From: Sphingomonas sp. BT-65
GTDB taxonomy: Bacteria > Pseudomonadota > Alphaproteobacteria > Sphingomonadales > Sphingomonadaceae
Reading direction: 5' to 3'
NCBI RefSeq assembly: GCF_026107375.2
Contig: NZ_JAPCIA010000001.1
Coordinates: 186,001 to 250,000 of the forward strand
DNA: 64,000 nucleotides
Under the pieces are notes generated by a model, which was given only the letters and a program-made list of their open reading frames with translations, searched no databases and was not told where the DNA came from. The translations under genes and the position numbers were made by a program. Position 1 is the first letter of the stretch, and every line of letters starts with the position of its first letter. Below, piece after piece: positions 1 through 8,746 of the stretch.

Positions 1-852
1 GAAGATCTCGGAGAAGCGGGGGTCGCCGGTTGGACGGAAGGTCGTAGCGCTGACGCTCTCCGGCATCTCGCCAGTGAGATAGAGGGCCGATTGGAGGCCG
101 TAGATACCGTAGTCCTCGAGCGGGCCGCCGCCTGCGAGCATCCGGTTTGCTCGCCAGTTTTCGCTGGGGCTGGTCGGCCCCATTCGATAGGATTGCTCGC
201 TACGCACCAGACGGATGGCGCCCACCGCCTTTTGCTCCATGAGCGTCATGGCTTCCAAATTGTACGGTTCGAAATGCGATCGATAGGCGAGCATCAGCTT
301 GCGATCGGCACGACGGCTCGCGGCAATCATTCGCTCACAATCGGCGCTGGAAAGGGCCATCGGCTTTTCGCAAAGGACATGCTTGCCCGCCGCGAAGGCG
401 CGGATCGCCCACTCGGCGTGCAAACCGGTCGGGAGGACGATATAAACGGCGTCGATGCGGTCGTCCGATGCGATCCGGGCAAATGCATCGTACGAATAGC
501 GCGCATCTTCCGGAACGCCGTAGGCGTCGCCGACCCGACGCAGCTTGTCCGGATTTCCCGATACGATCGCTGCAATATGTGCCCGCTCGGCCTGATCAAA
601 GCGCGGCATCATCTGATTAAGCGCATAACCACCCAGCCCGACGATCGCGAAGCCGACGCTGTCCGGGCGCTTGCGACGTGGCGGGGTGGAGGGGAGCTTC
701 ACACCCTCGGGCAGAGGCTGGCCCATCGCGCGTGTACCGCCACGCGCCTGGGCGAGCGTTGCGGCGGAACTAGCGGTCGCGGCAAGCGACGCTGCTACCA
801 CGCCTCCGCCAGCTTGAATGAACCGGCGCCGCGTTGTGACGTTGTTGACCAT
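1..852 (-). CDS. Gfo/Idh/MocA-family oxidoreductase, Tat-exported (C-terminus outside window)
   Basis: NAD(P)-dependent sugar-type oxidoreductase similar to glucose-fructose oxidoreductases. The 284 visible residues begin with a twin-arginine signal (RRRFIQ at residues 8-13, then a hydrophobic Ala/Gly stretch), so the protein is probably exported folded to the periplasm. A Rossmann nucleotide-binding glycine motif (GLGGYA, about 72-77) and the family's EKP motif (about 162-164) are visible. The ATG at 852 follows an AGGAGA ribosome-binding site. The gene runs off the left edge, so its full length and neighbours are unknown. The substrate cannot be predicted. The family is certain; the biological role is not. 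Confidence 0.9.
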   Translation of the reverse strand, partial: MVNNVTTRRRFIQAGGGVVAASLAATASSAATLAQARGGTRAMGQPLPEGVKLPSTPPRRKRPDSVGFAIVGLGGYALNQMMPRFDQAERAHIAAIVSGNPDKLRRVGDAYGVPEDARYSYDAFARIASDDRIDAVYIVLPTGLHAEWAIRAFAAGKHVLCEKPMALSSADCERMIAASRRADRKLMLAYRSHFEPYNLEAMTLMEQKAVGAIRLVRSEQSYRMGPTSPSENWRANRMLAGGGPLEDYGIYGLQSALYLTGEMPESVSATTFRPTGDPRFSEIF

Positions 853-973
853 CACGCTCTCCTGTTCGGGTGCCATGCCCGCTTACGCTCTTCATGATGC
901 TGACCGGACGAGTAACGCCGGAGGACAAGCTGCGACTCGCTTGGCATTTATACAACCGGACGGGCCTTAGCTA

Positions 974-1019
974 GCTCACTGACAGGATTCGAACCTGTGA
1001 CTCTGCCTTCGGAGGGCTG
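974..1019 (-). pseudogene. 3' remnant of a tRNA-Arg(CCG)-like gene
   Basis: Read on the minus strand, this holds an anticodon arm with CTCCGAA as the loop, a short variable region and a complete T arm (ACAGG stem, TTCGAAT loop, CCTGT). It closely resembles the 3' part of alphaproteobacterial tRNA-Arg(CCG). The D arm and 5' acceptor strand are absent, and the sequence upstream is a fragment of an unrelated protein gene. No CCA follows. It is not a functional tRNA. It looks like a leftover from integration or deletion at a tRNA attachment site. Confidence 0.65.
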
Positions 1020-1196
1020 GAAAATGGCCGCTTTGGCGTGTTCCTGACCCTGCCGTTCGACCGGCTGCTCGACATGACGCGCACCGTGCCCAGCGCCTGC
1101 GCCAACCTGACCGTCTGCACGATCGTCGCGCGGATGGAGGGGCTGGTCGGGCGCGAGCCGACGCCCGTCGTGGAGCTGGCGGAAGCCGCGACCTAG
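1020..1196 (+). pseudogene. C-terminal fragment of a dicarboxylate/amino-acid:cation symporter (DAACS-like)
   Basis: An open frame ends at the TAG at 1194. It reads as the last transmembrane region and tail of a DctA/GltP-type sodium/proton symporter: LPFDRLLDMTRT, then a short polar stretch matching the conserved DR..D..RT..N region, then TIVARMEG. The N-terminal ~85 percent is missing, and the fragment begins exactly where the tRNA-Arg remnant ends. It has no start codon or ribosome-binding site of its own. Its stop overlaps the stop of the convergent YkvI-like gene. I assign the family from the short conserved stretch only. Clearly non-functional. Confidence 0.5.
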
Positions 1197-2290
1197 TCCG
1201 CGCCCCGTCCACGCCACAGCCGCCAGACGCCCAGCGTCAGCAGCGGCAGCACGAACACGACCAGCGTGGCGATCGCCATCGCGCGATAGCCATTGGCGAT
1301 CAGCGCGACGAGTCCGATGGCGCTCGCGATGAACACAGATCCGATGGTGATCGCGGCGGGCACAGCGATGCGCACCGCCTGTGGCATCGCCTTCCCGCGC
1401 CGCGCATAGGCGGCATCGATCCGCGCGTTGAAGGCCTGGACGAACCCAACGCTGCATTCGAGCAGTGCGAAGAACACCATGGTCTGGAAGGCGAAGTGGA
1501 AGAGCGGGCTGCCAAGCGCGTCGAGGACGTAGTTGGACGGCAGTTCCTCGTTCACGATGCCGGGATAGAAGCCGACCAGGCAGACGAAGAAGGCGATCGC
1601 CGGCGCCATCGCCAGAGGCCCCGCGAGCAGGCCCGAGATCACCGCATCGCGCCTGCTGCGCAGGTGCCGCAGCACCGGCAGGATCAGCACCGCGCCGATG
1701 ATGTTGTAGGAGGCATAGGTGACGCCGCCCGTGAACCAGCCGTCGGTCGGCACCGGCATCGCGAAGCCTGCGCGGATCTGCGGCGTGTACGACCACAGCA
1801 CCAGGACGAGGAAGATCGCATAGACGCCGTAGAGCAGCACCGAGACATATTTGAACACCGCCTCCGCCGCGCTTTGCCCCGCCGCACACACGATGAGCAC
1901 CGACACGACCAGAGCAAGCGTGCCGGCGATGTGCGGCAGCCCGAACATCGCCGCCCCGATCGCTCCCGCCGCCGATCCGAACACCGACAGGACGAGGATC
2001 AGGAAGCCGAAATAGATGATCTCGAATGCGACATCGAAGCGGCCGAGCAAGGGACGGAAGAAGCTCTGATAGTCGGTCGCGCCGACCGCATAGGCGAAGC
2101 GGAAGGTGATCGCGCAGATAACGCTCCACATCGCCATCGCGAGCAGCATCCCCCACAGGCCGCCGGTGGGTCCCGCGGGCATGAAGAATTCGACCAGCTC
2201 GCGCCCGGTGGCATAGCCCCCGCCGATCACCACCGCCTTGAATGCGAATCCGGGGAGGAGATAGCGGTTGATCGTCGACACGGCGCTCAC
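1193..2290 (-). CDS. YkvI-family integral membrane protein (LeuT-fold, putative amino-acid transporter)
   Basis: This 365-residue protein has about ten hydrophobic segments. Its first segment carries GGGYATGREL, typical of YkvI-like proteins (COG3949), which are related to amino-acid permeases of the LeuT fold. The GTG at 2290 is chosen because it overlaps the TGA of the upstream gene (GTGA), which implies translational coupling. A longer reading from 2362 would lie inside the neighbouring gene. It is the last gene of a leftward group with a TonB-dependent receptor, a class A beta-lactamase-like protein and a VanX fusion. That context suggests it moves an amino acid or dipeptide product across the inner membrane. 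The substrate is inference. Confidence 0.75.
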   Translation of the reverse strand: MSAVSTINRYLLPGFAFKAVVIGGGYATGRELVEFFMPAGPTGGLWGMLLAMAMWSVICAITFRFAYAVGATDYQSFFRPLLGRFDVAFEIIYFGFLILVLSVFGSAAGAIGAAMFGLPHIAGTLALVVSVLIVCAAGQSAAEAVFKYVSVLLYGVYAIFLVLVLWSYTPQIRAGFAMPVPTDGWFTGGVTYASYNIIGAVLILPVLRHLRSRRDAVISGLLAGPLAMAPAIAFFVCLVGFYPGIVNEELPSNYVLDALGSPLFHFAFQTMVFFALLECSVGFVQAFNARIDAAYARRGKAMPQAVRIAVPAAITIGSVFIASAIGLVALIANGYRAMAIATLVVFVLPLLTLGVWRLWRGRGAD

Positions 2291-4590
2291 TTCTCGAGCT
2301 CCTCGAAGCTTGCATTGCCGATCGGATATTGCTGCCAGCCGTCCCGGTCGAAATGCCACCATTCCTGCGGATAGACGGTGAAGCCGTCGGCCTCCATCGC
2401 GCGGCGCAGCACCTCGCGCAGCCAGCGCTGCTCGTCGCTGCCGCCGACATAGTTGCTGTACGACCGGCTGGAGAATTCGTCGTAGCGGCCGGTGGTGACG
2501 ATCGGCCTGCCGGTCGCGAGATCGACCATCGTCAGGTCGACCGCGGCGCCGCGATTGTGACGCGATCCCTTGCTGGGGTCGGCAACGAAGATGCGATTGG
2601 CCGGCGGGGTCGCGTCCCAGAACATCCTGGTCACGTACCAGGGGCGATAGGCGTCATGAACCAGTAGACCGAAGCCCTGCGGCGCGAGCGCCTGGTTGAT
2701 CCGCGCCAGCGCCTGCGCCGCCAGCCGCTGAAGGAATGCGCCCGGCCGCTCGTAGATCTGCTGGCCGAGGAAGTTGTTGGTTCCGGCGTAACGCACGTCG
2801 AGACGGATCGCGGGATCGAGCGACTGGACCGCAACCAGATCGGATGCGGCTTTGCGGTCGGCCTCGACCGGCGGCGTCGCGCGTCGCGCCTGCTCGCGCA
2901 CCCCGGCAATGCCGGTCGCCATCACCTTGCGGATCGCCGCTTCCGCCTCTTCCCCGAAATCGCGGCGGGGGAAGCGGATCGCGCCGAGCTTCGCGGCGGT
3001 CACCTTCCCAGCGGCATCGCGCTCGAAGGTCAGCGCCTCGAGCGGGTAGAGGCCGCGATCCTTCGGAAACGCATAGTGATCGGCGCCGACGCGGGTGAGC
3101 GGGAGCCAGTCGACCCATTCGATCCGGACATAGGGCTTGCCGTCGCGCTGGTAGATGCGCAGCACGTTATAGTCCCAGCCATATTCGCCGATCAGCGCGG
3201 CGAGTTCGGCATCGGGCGGCGGCGGGCGGCGCCATTGCGCGCGGGTGAAGCGACGGCCGTCCAGCTCGACCCAGCTCGCGTCAGGCGCGACCGCGACGCC
3301 CTCACGCCAGAGCTGCGCATCGTCGAGCATATAACGGTCGCCGACGCGGCGCAGCTCGCCCGCCAGTTCGGGCGCGTCGAGCACCAGCCGGCCGTCGAAC
3401 ACGCGCAGGTTGAGGCTGTCGCCGCCATTCTCGAAACGGCCGCTGAGACGGACGGCCTCCGCGCCGGCGATCGCCGCGCTGCGCTGCCAGCCAGGGGACG
3501 GACGGCCTTCGCGTGCGGCGAGCCAGCTGCGCAGCGCGTGTGTGCCGATCCGCTGCGCCGCGGTTCCGGAATCGACCGTCGCGAACACCACCACGCCGAT
3601 CCCCGCATCGGGCATCAGCTGCAGGCTGGCGACATGACCATAGACCGCGCCGCCATGGCCGACAGTGCGCTGGCCGTCGAGCGTGCCGAGCACGAAGCCG
3701 AGGCCGAAGGCGCGGGGGCCGGTCTTGCCGTACTGCTCGCGCCACATCTCGGCGAGGCTCGTCGGCTTCAGCACCGCGCCGCCGCTGTTGAGCATCGCGC
3801 GGGCGAAGGCGCCGAGATCGGCGGTGTTGGTGTAAAGGCTGCCCGCGGCGGGTGTGCCGAGCTCGAGCGGCGGCGCGGCCCAGCGCCCGCCGTCGAAGCT
3901 CACCATCTGTGCGTAGGCGACCGGCCCGGCCAAGGCGGTGCGGTCGAACGCGCTCGCGCCCATGCCGAGCGGGCGCAGCACGAGGTCTGCGACCGCCTGC
4001 GCATAGGGTTTGCCCGAGACGCGCGCGACGACCTCGCCGACCACGGCGATGCCGGCGTTGGAATATTTGGTGACGGCGCCGGGCGCAGCGACCAGCCGGG
4101 TCGCATTGAGGCTGGCCACCGCATCGGCCTGGCCGTTCGCGGCGTCGTCGAAATAATGGCCGCGTGGCGCTTCGCGCACCAGTCCGCTGCGATGCGTCAT
4201 CAGCTGGCGCAAGGTGATCGCGCCGCCGAACGGGTTCTGCGGGCGGAAATCGGGCAGGTAGCGCGTCACCGGGGCGTCGAGGTCGAGCTTGCCCTGCTCG
4301 ACCAGCCGCATCACCGCGATGTCGGTGAACAGCTTGCTGACCGATCCCGCGCGGTAGAGCGTCGCGGGTGTGGCCGACACTTTGCCCGCTGCGTCCGCGG
4401 TGCCCCAGGCGCGCGACCAGACGACGCCGCTGCGATCGATCAGGGCGACGGCGATCGAGGGAATTTCCTTGTCCACCAGCTCGACCTGCGCCGCGGCCTC
4501 GACTGCGGCGGCGACCGGCGCAAGCTCAGCCGGCTGCGCGGCGGCGGGGGCGGCGCAGACCAGCGCCGCCGCCATCAAGGCGCGGATCAC
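2287..4590 (-). CDS. Serine beta-lactamase-like domain fused to a VanX-type D-Ala-D-Ala dipeptidase
   Basis: The protein has 767 residues. A signal peptide (residues 1 to about 19, ending AAAQ) predicts the periplasm. Residues ~25-400 are a class C beta-lactamase/penicillin-binding-protein fold with the SxxK nucleophile (SVSK, 83-86), YSN (176-178) and a later HGG motif. A linker of ~150 residues resembles the C-terminal domain of such esterases. The last ~190 residues are a peptidase M15D domain with SRHNRGAAVD (about 676-685) and EWWH (743-746), the zinc and base residues of VanX/DdpX. The combination could trim D-Ala-containing peptides: the first domain as a DD-peptidase, esterase or amidase, the second releasing free D-Ala. 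GTG start overlapping the upstream TGA (GTGA). All key residues of both domains are present. Confidence 0.9.
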   Translation of the reverse strand: MIRALMAAALVCAAPAAAQPAELAPVAAAVEAAAQVELVDKEIPSIAVALIDRSGVVWSRAWGTADAAGKVSATPATLYRAGSVSKLFTDIAVMRLVEQGKLDLDAPVTRYLPDFRPQNPFGGAITLRQLMTHRSGLVREAPRGHYFDDAANGQADAVASLNATRLVAAPGAVTKYSNAGIAVVGEVVARVSGKPYAQAVADLVLRPLGMGASAFDRTALAGPVAYAQMVSFDGGRWAAPPLELGTPAAGSLYTNTADLGAFARAMLNSGGAVLKPTSLAEMWREQYGKTGPRAFGLGFVLGTLDGQRTVGHGGAVYGHVASLQLMPDAGIGVVVFATVDSGTAAQRIGTHALRSWLAAREGRPSPGWQRSAAIAGAEAVRLSGRFENGGDSLNLRVFDGRLVLDAPELAGELRRVGDRYMLDDAQLWREGVAVAPDASWVELDGRRFTRAQWRRPPPPDAELAALIGEYGWDYNVLRIYQRDGKPYVRIEWVDWLPLTRVGADHYAFPKDRGLYPLEALTFERDAAGKVTAAKLGAIRFPRRDFGEEAEAAIRKVMATGIAGVREQARRATPPVEADRKAASDLVAVQSLDPAIRLDVRYAGTNNFLGQQIYERPGAFLQRLAAQALARINQALAPQGFGLLVHDAYRPWYVTRMFWDATPPANRIFVADPSKGSRHNRGAAVDLTMVDLATGRPIVTTGRYDEFSSRSYSNYVGGSDEQRWLREVLRRAMEADGFTVYPQEWWHFDRDGWQQYPIGNASFEELEK

Positions 4591-5627
4591 TGGCCGCCCA
4601 GCAGGTAATAGTCGTAAGCCGTGCGCGCGATCTCCGCGATCACCCGTTCCTGCGTGTCGACGCCCTTGGTGTCGCCCTTGACGAACACCGCGATCGCGAA
4701 CTTGCCGCCATCGGGCATGGTGACGATGCCGACGTCGTTGGCGATGCTCATCAGCGTGCCGGTCTTGTGCGCGACCACGGTGCCGGGCGGGAGCAGGCCC
4801 TTCAAGCGCTTCTCGCCGGTGATGCAGCGCTCCATGATCGCGATCAGCTCTTTGGTGCTCGATGCGCTGAGCGCCTTGCCCGACTGGATGATCGTCAGCA
4901 GCTGGAGCATCGCTTCGGGGGTCGAGGCATCACGCGGATCGGCATTGAATGACGCATTGGGGATGCGCTTCTGGTCCATGTCGCGCTTCGAAGGATCGGC
5001 GGCGAAGGCGCGGTCGATATTCTCGCGGAAGGTTCCCGGTCCCGGGGTGATGTCGAGCGCACGGTAGATCAGCCGCGCGGTATCGGCATCGACGCGCTGG
5101 CCGCTGGTCACGCCCACCTTGCGCAGCCAGGCGGTGACCGCGGCGGGGCCGCCCGCCTGCGCGACCATCACATCGGTGGCGGTGTTGTCGCTGCGCGTCA
5201 GCATCAGCTCGAGCAGATTGTGCACCGACAGCGCGACGCCGGAATGCTTCATCTGCTCCGCGATCCCCGCCGAGTTGACGATCACCGCCGGATCGACGGT
5301 GACCATCGTGTCGAGCTTCAATTCGCCTTTGTCGATCCGGTCGAAGACCGCACCCGCCACCGCGATCTTGAAGGTGCTCGCCATCGGGAAGGTCTGGCCG
5401 GCGTTGAGCGTGAACAGCGGCCCGCCCCCGATCCGCTGCACCGCCACGCCGACGCTGCCGTCGGTCTGCTTCGCGAGCACGGCGAGCGCGCCCTCCAGCT
5501 TGGTCCGCGCGGATGCCGCCGGCGCCGGTGAGGCCTGGGCGCCGGCGGCAGGGATCAGCGGTGGCGCGACAAGGCACAGCAGCGAAAGGGGAGCCAATAG
5601 CCGCCCTGCCAACAAGTTCACGCGCAC
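4587..5627 (-). CDS. Class A beta-lactamase-like serine hydrolase with atypical omega loop
   Basis: A 346-residue exported protein (signal peptide to about residue 30, ending GAQA) with the class A signatures STFK (84-87), SDN (146-148) and KTG (288-290). The omega-loop region is ~35 residues longer than in TEM. Where relatives have an R-x-D-x-x-E-R stretch carrying the general base Glu166, this protein reads RVDADTAR (178-185), with no Glu. The conserved RD (232-233) that closes the loop is present. It may therefore be a weak beta-lactamase, or act on peptidoglycan peptides. It lies 41 nt downstream of the TonB-dependent receptor and overlaps the next gene by GTGA. That operon context favours peptide scavenging at least as much as antibiotic resistance. 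Confidence 0.88.
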   Translation of the reverse strand: MRVNLLAGRLLAPLSLLCLVAPPLIPAAGAQASPAPAASARTKLEGALAVLAKQTDGSVGVAVQRIGGGPLFTLNAGQTFPMASTFKIAVAGAVFDRIDKGELKLDTMVTVDPAVIVNSAGIAEQMKHSGVALSVHNLLELMLTRSDNTATDVMVAQAGGPAAVTAWLRKVGVTSGQRVDADTARLIYRALDITPGPGTFRENIDRAFAADPSKRDMDQKRIPNASFNADPRDASTPEAMLQLLTIIQSGKALSASSTKELIAIMERCITGEKRLKGLLPPGTVVAHKTGTLMSIANDVGIVTMPDGGKFAIAVFVKGDTKGVDTQERVIAEIARTAYDYYLLGGQ

Positions 5628-5668
5628 ACGCAGTCTCCCCTTCTTCGTTCTGTTTCTATCGTGGGCCG

Positions 5669-8518
5669 TCAGAAGCTGAAGCGGATGCCGGCCGTGAACT
5701 GCCTCCCGATCACGTCATAGAGGTGACGAGCGGTCGCCCAGTCATAGCCGAGGATCGGCGGATCGGTGTTGAGCAGGTTGAGGATCGAGCCATAGGCCGC
5801 GACCTTGCTCTTGCCGCCGGTGGGACGGAACAGCGTCACTTCACCCGACAGGTCGAGATAGAAGCGGCCATTGCCGTGCATTTTGTCGCTGATCGGGGTG
5901 CCGTACGGTTTGGTGACGGTGGTGTCGCGGGTGATGAGGCCGCCGCCGATCCAGCGCCCGGTCAGGTTCACGCGATAGCCGTCGGTGCCGTAGCTCGCCG
6001 AGCTGGTGACGCGCAGATTGGGCGAGCCGTTCACCCCGTCGATGAAAGTCTGCGACAGTGTGCCGGCGAGGATCGTCTTCGTGCCGCCATCGCCGACCAG
6101 CTCGAGCTTGTTGATGTAGTTGGCGAGCACGCGCAGATCGAGGCTGCCGTTCCACAGATCGGTCCGGTACGAAGCCTCGAAATCGATGCCCGCGGTCATG
6201 ATCGACTGGAAGTTCGCCGGCGCCAGCCGGAGCCCGGTGATCAGACCCGGGGTACCGCCCGCCGATGGCTCGCGGGTGACCAGCGCGCACGACCCGGCAT
6301 CGCCATTGTTGCAGCGGGTGATGATCTGCTGTGCGGTGAGCGCGGCGATCGCGCCTTCGATCCTGATGTCGTAATAGTCGAGCGAGAAGCGCAGGTCGCG
6401 GCTCGGCGACACCACCATGCCCAGCGTCAGCGTGTCGGCAATCTCAGGCTCGAGGAACGGGTTGCCGCCCTGGGTGGTCGAGACCGTATAATTCTCGCCC
6501 CCGCGCGCCGTATCGGTGATGGGGAAGATCAGCGTCTGTCCGGCCGCGAACAGCTCCTGGATGTTGGGTGCGCGGATGTCGCGCGAGCGCGTGGCGCGGA
6601 AGCGCAGGAAGTCGGTCATCGCATAGTTGATGCCGATCTTCCACGTTTCGACCTGGCCTGAGGTCTTGTAGTCGGTGATGCGTCCGGCGAGGTCGAGCTC
6701 GAGATTCTTGGCATAGTCCTGATTGGCGAGGATCGGGATCAGCAGCTCGCCGAACGCTTCCTTGACTTCTTCCGTGCCGGAGAAGGGGATGGTGTTGCCG
6801 ACGCGGAACACCGTCGCGCCGCCCGGCCGGCTCGCCGAGAGCGGATCGGACAGCACGTCGACCTCGAACTTGCGCCAATGGACGCCGCCCGCGAAGTTGA
6901 CGGTTCCGGCGGGAAGCGAGAAGAGGCTGCCGCGCACGATCAGGTCCGCGGCCTGCTGCTTCATCTGCCAGTCGCGGATCGAATCGCCGGTGATGTAGTC
7001 GAGCGCGGCCTGCTGCGTCCCCGGGGCGACCACGCCGAACAGGTTGAGCGGGACGCAGCCATTGCCGGGGTTGGTGATCGTCGAGCGGCAGATCGGATCG
7101 ACCACGCCCGGCGTCGCGGGATTGTCGACCGCGTCGAGCGCGTTGCGCCAGTTGGCGGTGATCCGCGCCCCGGCGAAGTTGGTGTAGTCGCGCGCCTTGC
7201 CGTAGACATAGGAGACGTCGTAGCTCCACGATCCGCCGAGCTTGCCGCGCAGCCCCGCCACCGCCTGCCAGTTCCACGTCACCTTGTTGATGTAGCCACG
7301 CGCATAGTCGTTGATCGCGCGGCCCATCACGAAGCTGGTGATGTCCGGATTGGCGTTGAGGATCGTGCGGATCGAGGCGGGCAGGAAGACGTTGTCGCGC
7401 TGGATCGTGATCTGGTCATTGGCAGTGATCGACGGCGCCTTCTCGATATCCGAGCGGGCATAGCCGAAGCTGGCGTAGAGCGTCGCGGCGGTATCGAACT
7501 CGAACTCGCTCGCGCCATAGGCGGCCCAGCGCTTGTACGGCTGCTTGAGCACCGCATCGCAGATGCCGCAGACGCCGTCGCCGCCCTGGTGTGCGTTGGC
7601 AGTCTGGTTGGTGCCATAGTTGAACGGGCCGGTCTGGCCGTTGCCGAGGAACTGGATGCCGCGCAGCAGCGCGGTGCCGTTGGCGCCGGTCGCGCTGTTG
7701 ATCAGGCCGCCATAGGAGGTGTTCGAGCTGCGCGGCTGGTTGACCAGGATATAGGTCGGCGCAGTGTTGGTCGGCGTGCTTGCCGGGTTGGCGATGACGG
7801 CATAGTCGCCCCATTCGCGCTCGCCGTAATCGAGGATGCCCTTGCTCTGCGCGGCTTCGGCACCGACGATGATATGGCCGCGTCCGCCGGCGAACTTGGC
7901 GCCCGCCGCGATCGAGCCCAGATAGCTCTTGTTGTCGCCATAGTCGCTGATGCCGTATTGCGCGTTGCCGCGCACGCCCTCGAGCTTGTGGTCGATCTTG
8001 AAGTTGACCACGCCCGCGACCGCGTCCGAGCCATAGGCGGCGGAGGCGCCGCCGGTCACCACTTCTGCGCCCGAGATCACCGCCTGGGGGATGTTGTTGA
8101 CGTTGACCACGCCCTCCGGCGACGAGGGTGTCGGCCGCTTGCCGTCGACCAGGGTCAGCGTGCGCAGATAGGTGAGGCCGCGCAGGTCGAGATAATTGCC
8201 CGCCGACAATTTGGAGAGGTTGGTCGTCGCTTCCGGCGTGACGCTGGGCTTGAGCGCGGGAAACTGGTTGAGCGCATCGGCGATGTTAGGCGCGGCGACG
8301 CGCTCGAAATCCTCGGTGCCGACGACGGTGACGGGCGTCGGCGTGTCGAAGCCGCTGCGCGCGATCTGAGAGCCGGTGACGATCACCTCTTCGGGCTCTT
8401 CTTCTGGGGCCGCCTGTGCCCAGGCGAAGCTCGGGAGAACCAGTGGGAGGCCGAAGGCCGCGCCCGCCATGATCCGGCGCTTCCAGCTGTCGCGCCGCAT
8501 GCCCATCGTCTCCGCCAT
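5669..8518 (-). CDS. TonB-dependent outer-membrane receptor
   Basis: A 949-residue protein with an N-terminal signal sequence (hydrophobic run about 17-33, cut after AWA). It has a TonB-box-like EEVIVTGS, a plug domain (TPVTVV, then IADALNQFPALKPSV) and a long beta-barrel ending in an aromatic-rich terminus (FTAGIRFSF), as expected for BamA-dependent insertion. The ATG at 8518 is preferred because AGGGGA precedes it and the signal peptide follows. The frame stays open to 8716, but that stretch is not protein-like. It is the first gene of the leftward group, so it probably imports the peptide or N-acyl amino-acid substrate processed by the enzymes behind it. Ligand specificity cannot be read from sequence. 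Confidence 0.93.
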   Translation of the reverse strand: MAETMGMRRDSWKRRIMAGAAFGLPLVLPSFAWAQAAPEEEPEEVIVTGSQIARSGFDTPTPVTVVGTEDFERVAAPNIADALNQFPALKPSVTPEATTNLSKLSAGNYLDLRGLTYLRTLTLVDGKRPTPSSPEGVVNVNNIPQAVISGAEVVTGGASAAYGSDAVAGVVNFKIDHKLEGVRGNAQYGISDYGDNKSYLGSIAAGAKFAGGRGHIIVGAEAAQSKGILDYGEREWGDYAVIANPASTPTNTAPTYILVNQPRSSNTSYGGLINSATGANGTALLRGIQFLGNGQTGPFNYGTNQTANAHQGGDGVCGICDAVLKQPYKRWAAYGASEFEFDTAATLYASFGYARSDIEKAPSITANDQITIQRDNVFLPASIRTILNANPDITSFVMGRAINDYARGYINKVTWNWQAVAGLRGKLGGSWSYDVSYVYGKARDYTNFAGARITANWRNALDAVDNPATPGVVDPICRSTITNPGNGCVPLNLFGVVAPGTQQAALDYITGDSIRDWQMKQQAADLIVRGSLFSLPAGTVNFAGGVHWRKFEVDVLSDPLSASRPGGATVFRVGNTIPFSGTEEVKEAFGELLIPILANQDYAKNLELDLAGRITDYKTSGQVETWKIGINYAMTDFLRFRATRSRDIRAPNIQELFAAGQTLIFPITDTARGGENYTVSTTQGGNPFLEPEIADTLTLGMVVSPSRDLRFSLDYYDIRIEGAIAALTAQQIITRCNNGDAGSCALVTREPSAGGTPGLITGLRLAPANFQSIMTAGIDFEASYRTDLWNGSLDLRVLANYINKLELVGDGGTKTILAGTLSQTFIDGVNGSPNLRVTSSASYGTDGYRVNLTGRWIGGGLITRDTTVTKPYGTPISDKMHGNGRFYLDLSGEVTLFRPTGGKSKVAAYGSILNLLNTDPPILGYDWATARHLYDVIGRQFTAGIRFSF

Positions 8519-8613
8519 TGCGTGTCCCCTATTTTCGATTCGTGAAAACCGTGTCCCTGTGCGGCGATGGAGCCGCTTGTTCCGCGACTCTCTGATTTCT
8601 GGATTGGCAGTTG

Positions 8614-8629
8614 TTCTCTTATTGGAGAA
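8614..8629. promoter_or_regulatory. Inverted repeat in the divergent intergenic region (candidate operator)
   Basis: TTCTC-N6-GAGAA, a perfect 5-bp dyad centred in the 228-bp gap between the TonB-dependent receptor and the XRE-cupin regulator. Its position ~95 bp upstream of the receptor start and ~118 bp upstream of the regulator start suits a binding site for that regulator. No binding evidence exists. Confidence 0.3.
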
Positions 8630-8746
8630 TGTCGTCAAGACAGAAAATGATGTGGGGTAGCGGTGGCCATGAAACTTCCATTCCCGATGCAGCAGGCCCA
8701 TCGGAACCGATTTCAAATCCGCAAATCTGTGCTAAATAGCTGACAA

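Noticed and set aside
974..1019. Functional tRNA-Arg
   Set aside because: No D arm or 5' acceptor strand and no CCA; only the 3' part is present.
2291..2362. Longer N-terminus for the YkvI-like protein
   Set aside because: The extra residues lie inside the upstream gene's coding sequence and do not look like membrane-protein sequence. The GTGA overlap gives a better start.
8519..8716. Longer N-terminus for the TonB-dependent receptor
   Set aside because: It would precede the signal peptide by 66 residues. The ATG at 8518 has its own ribosome-binding site.
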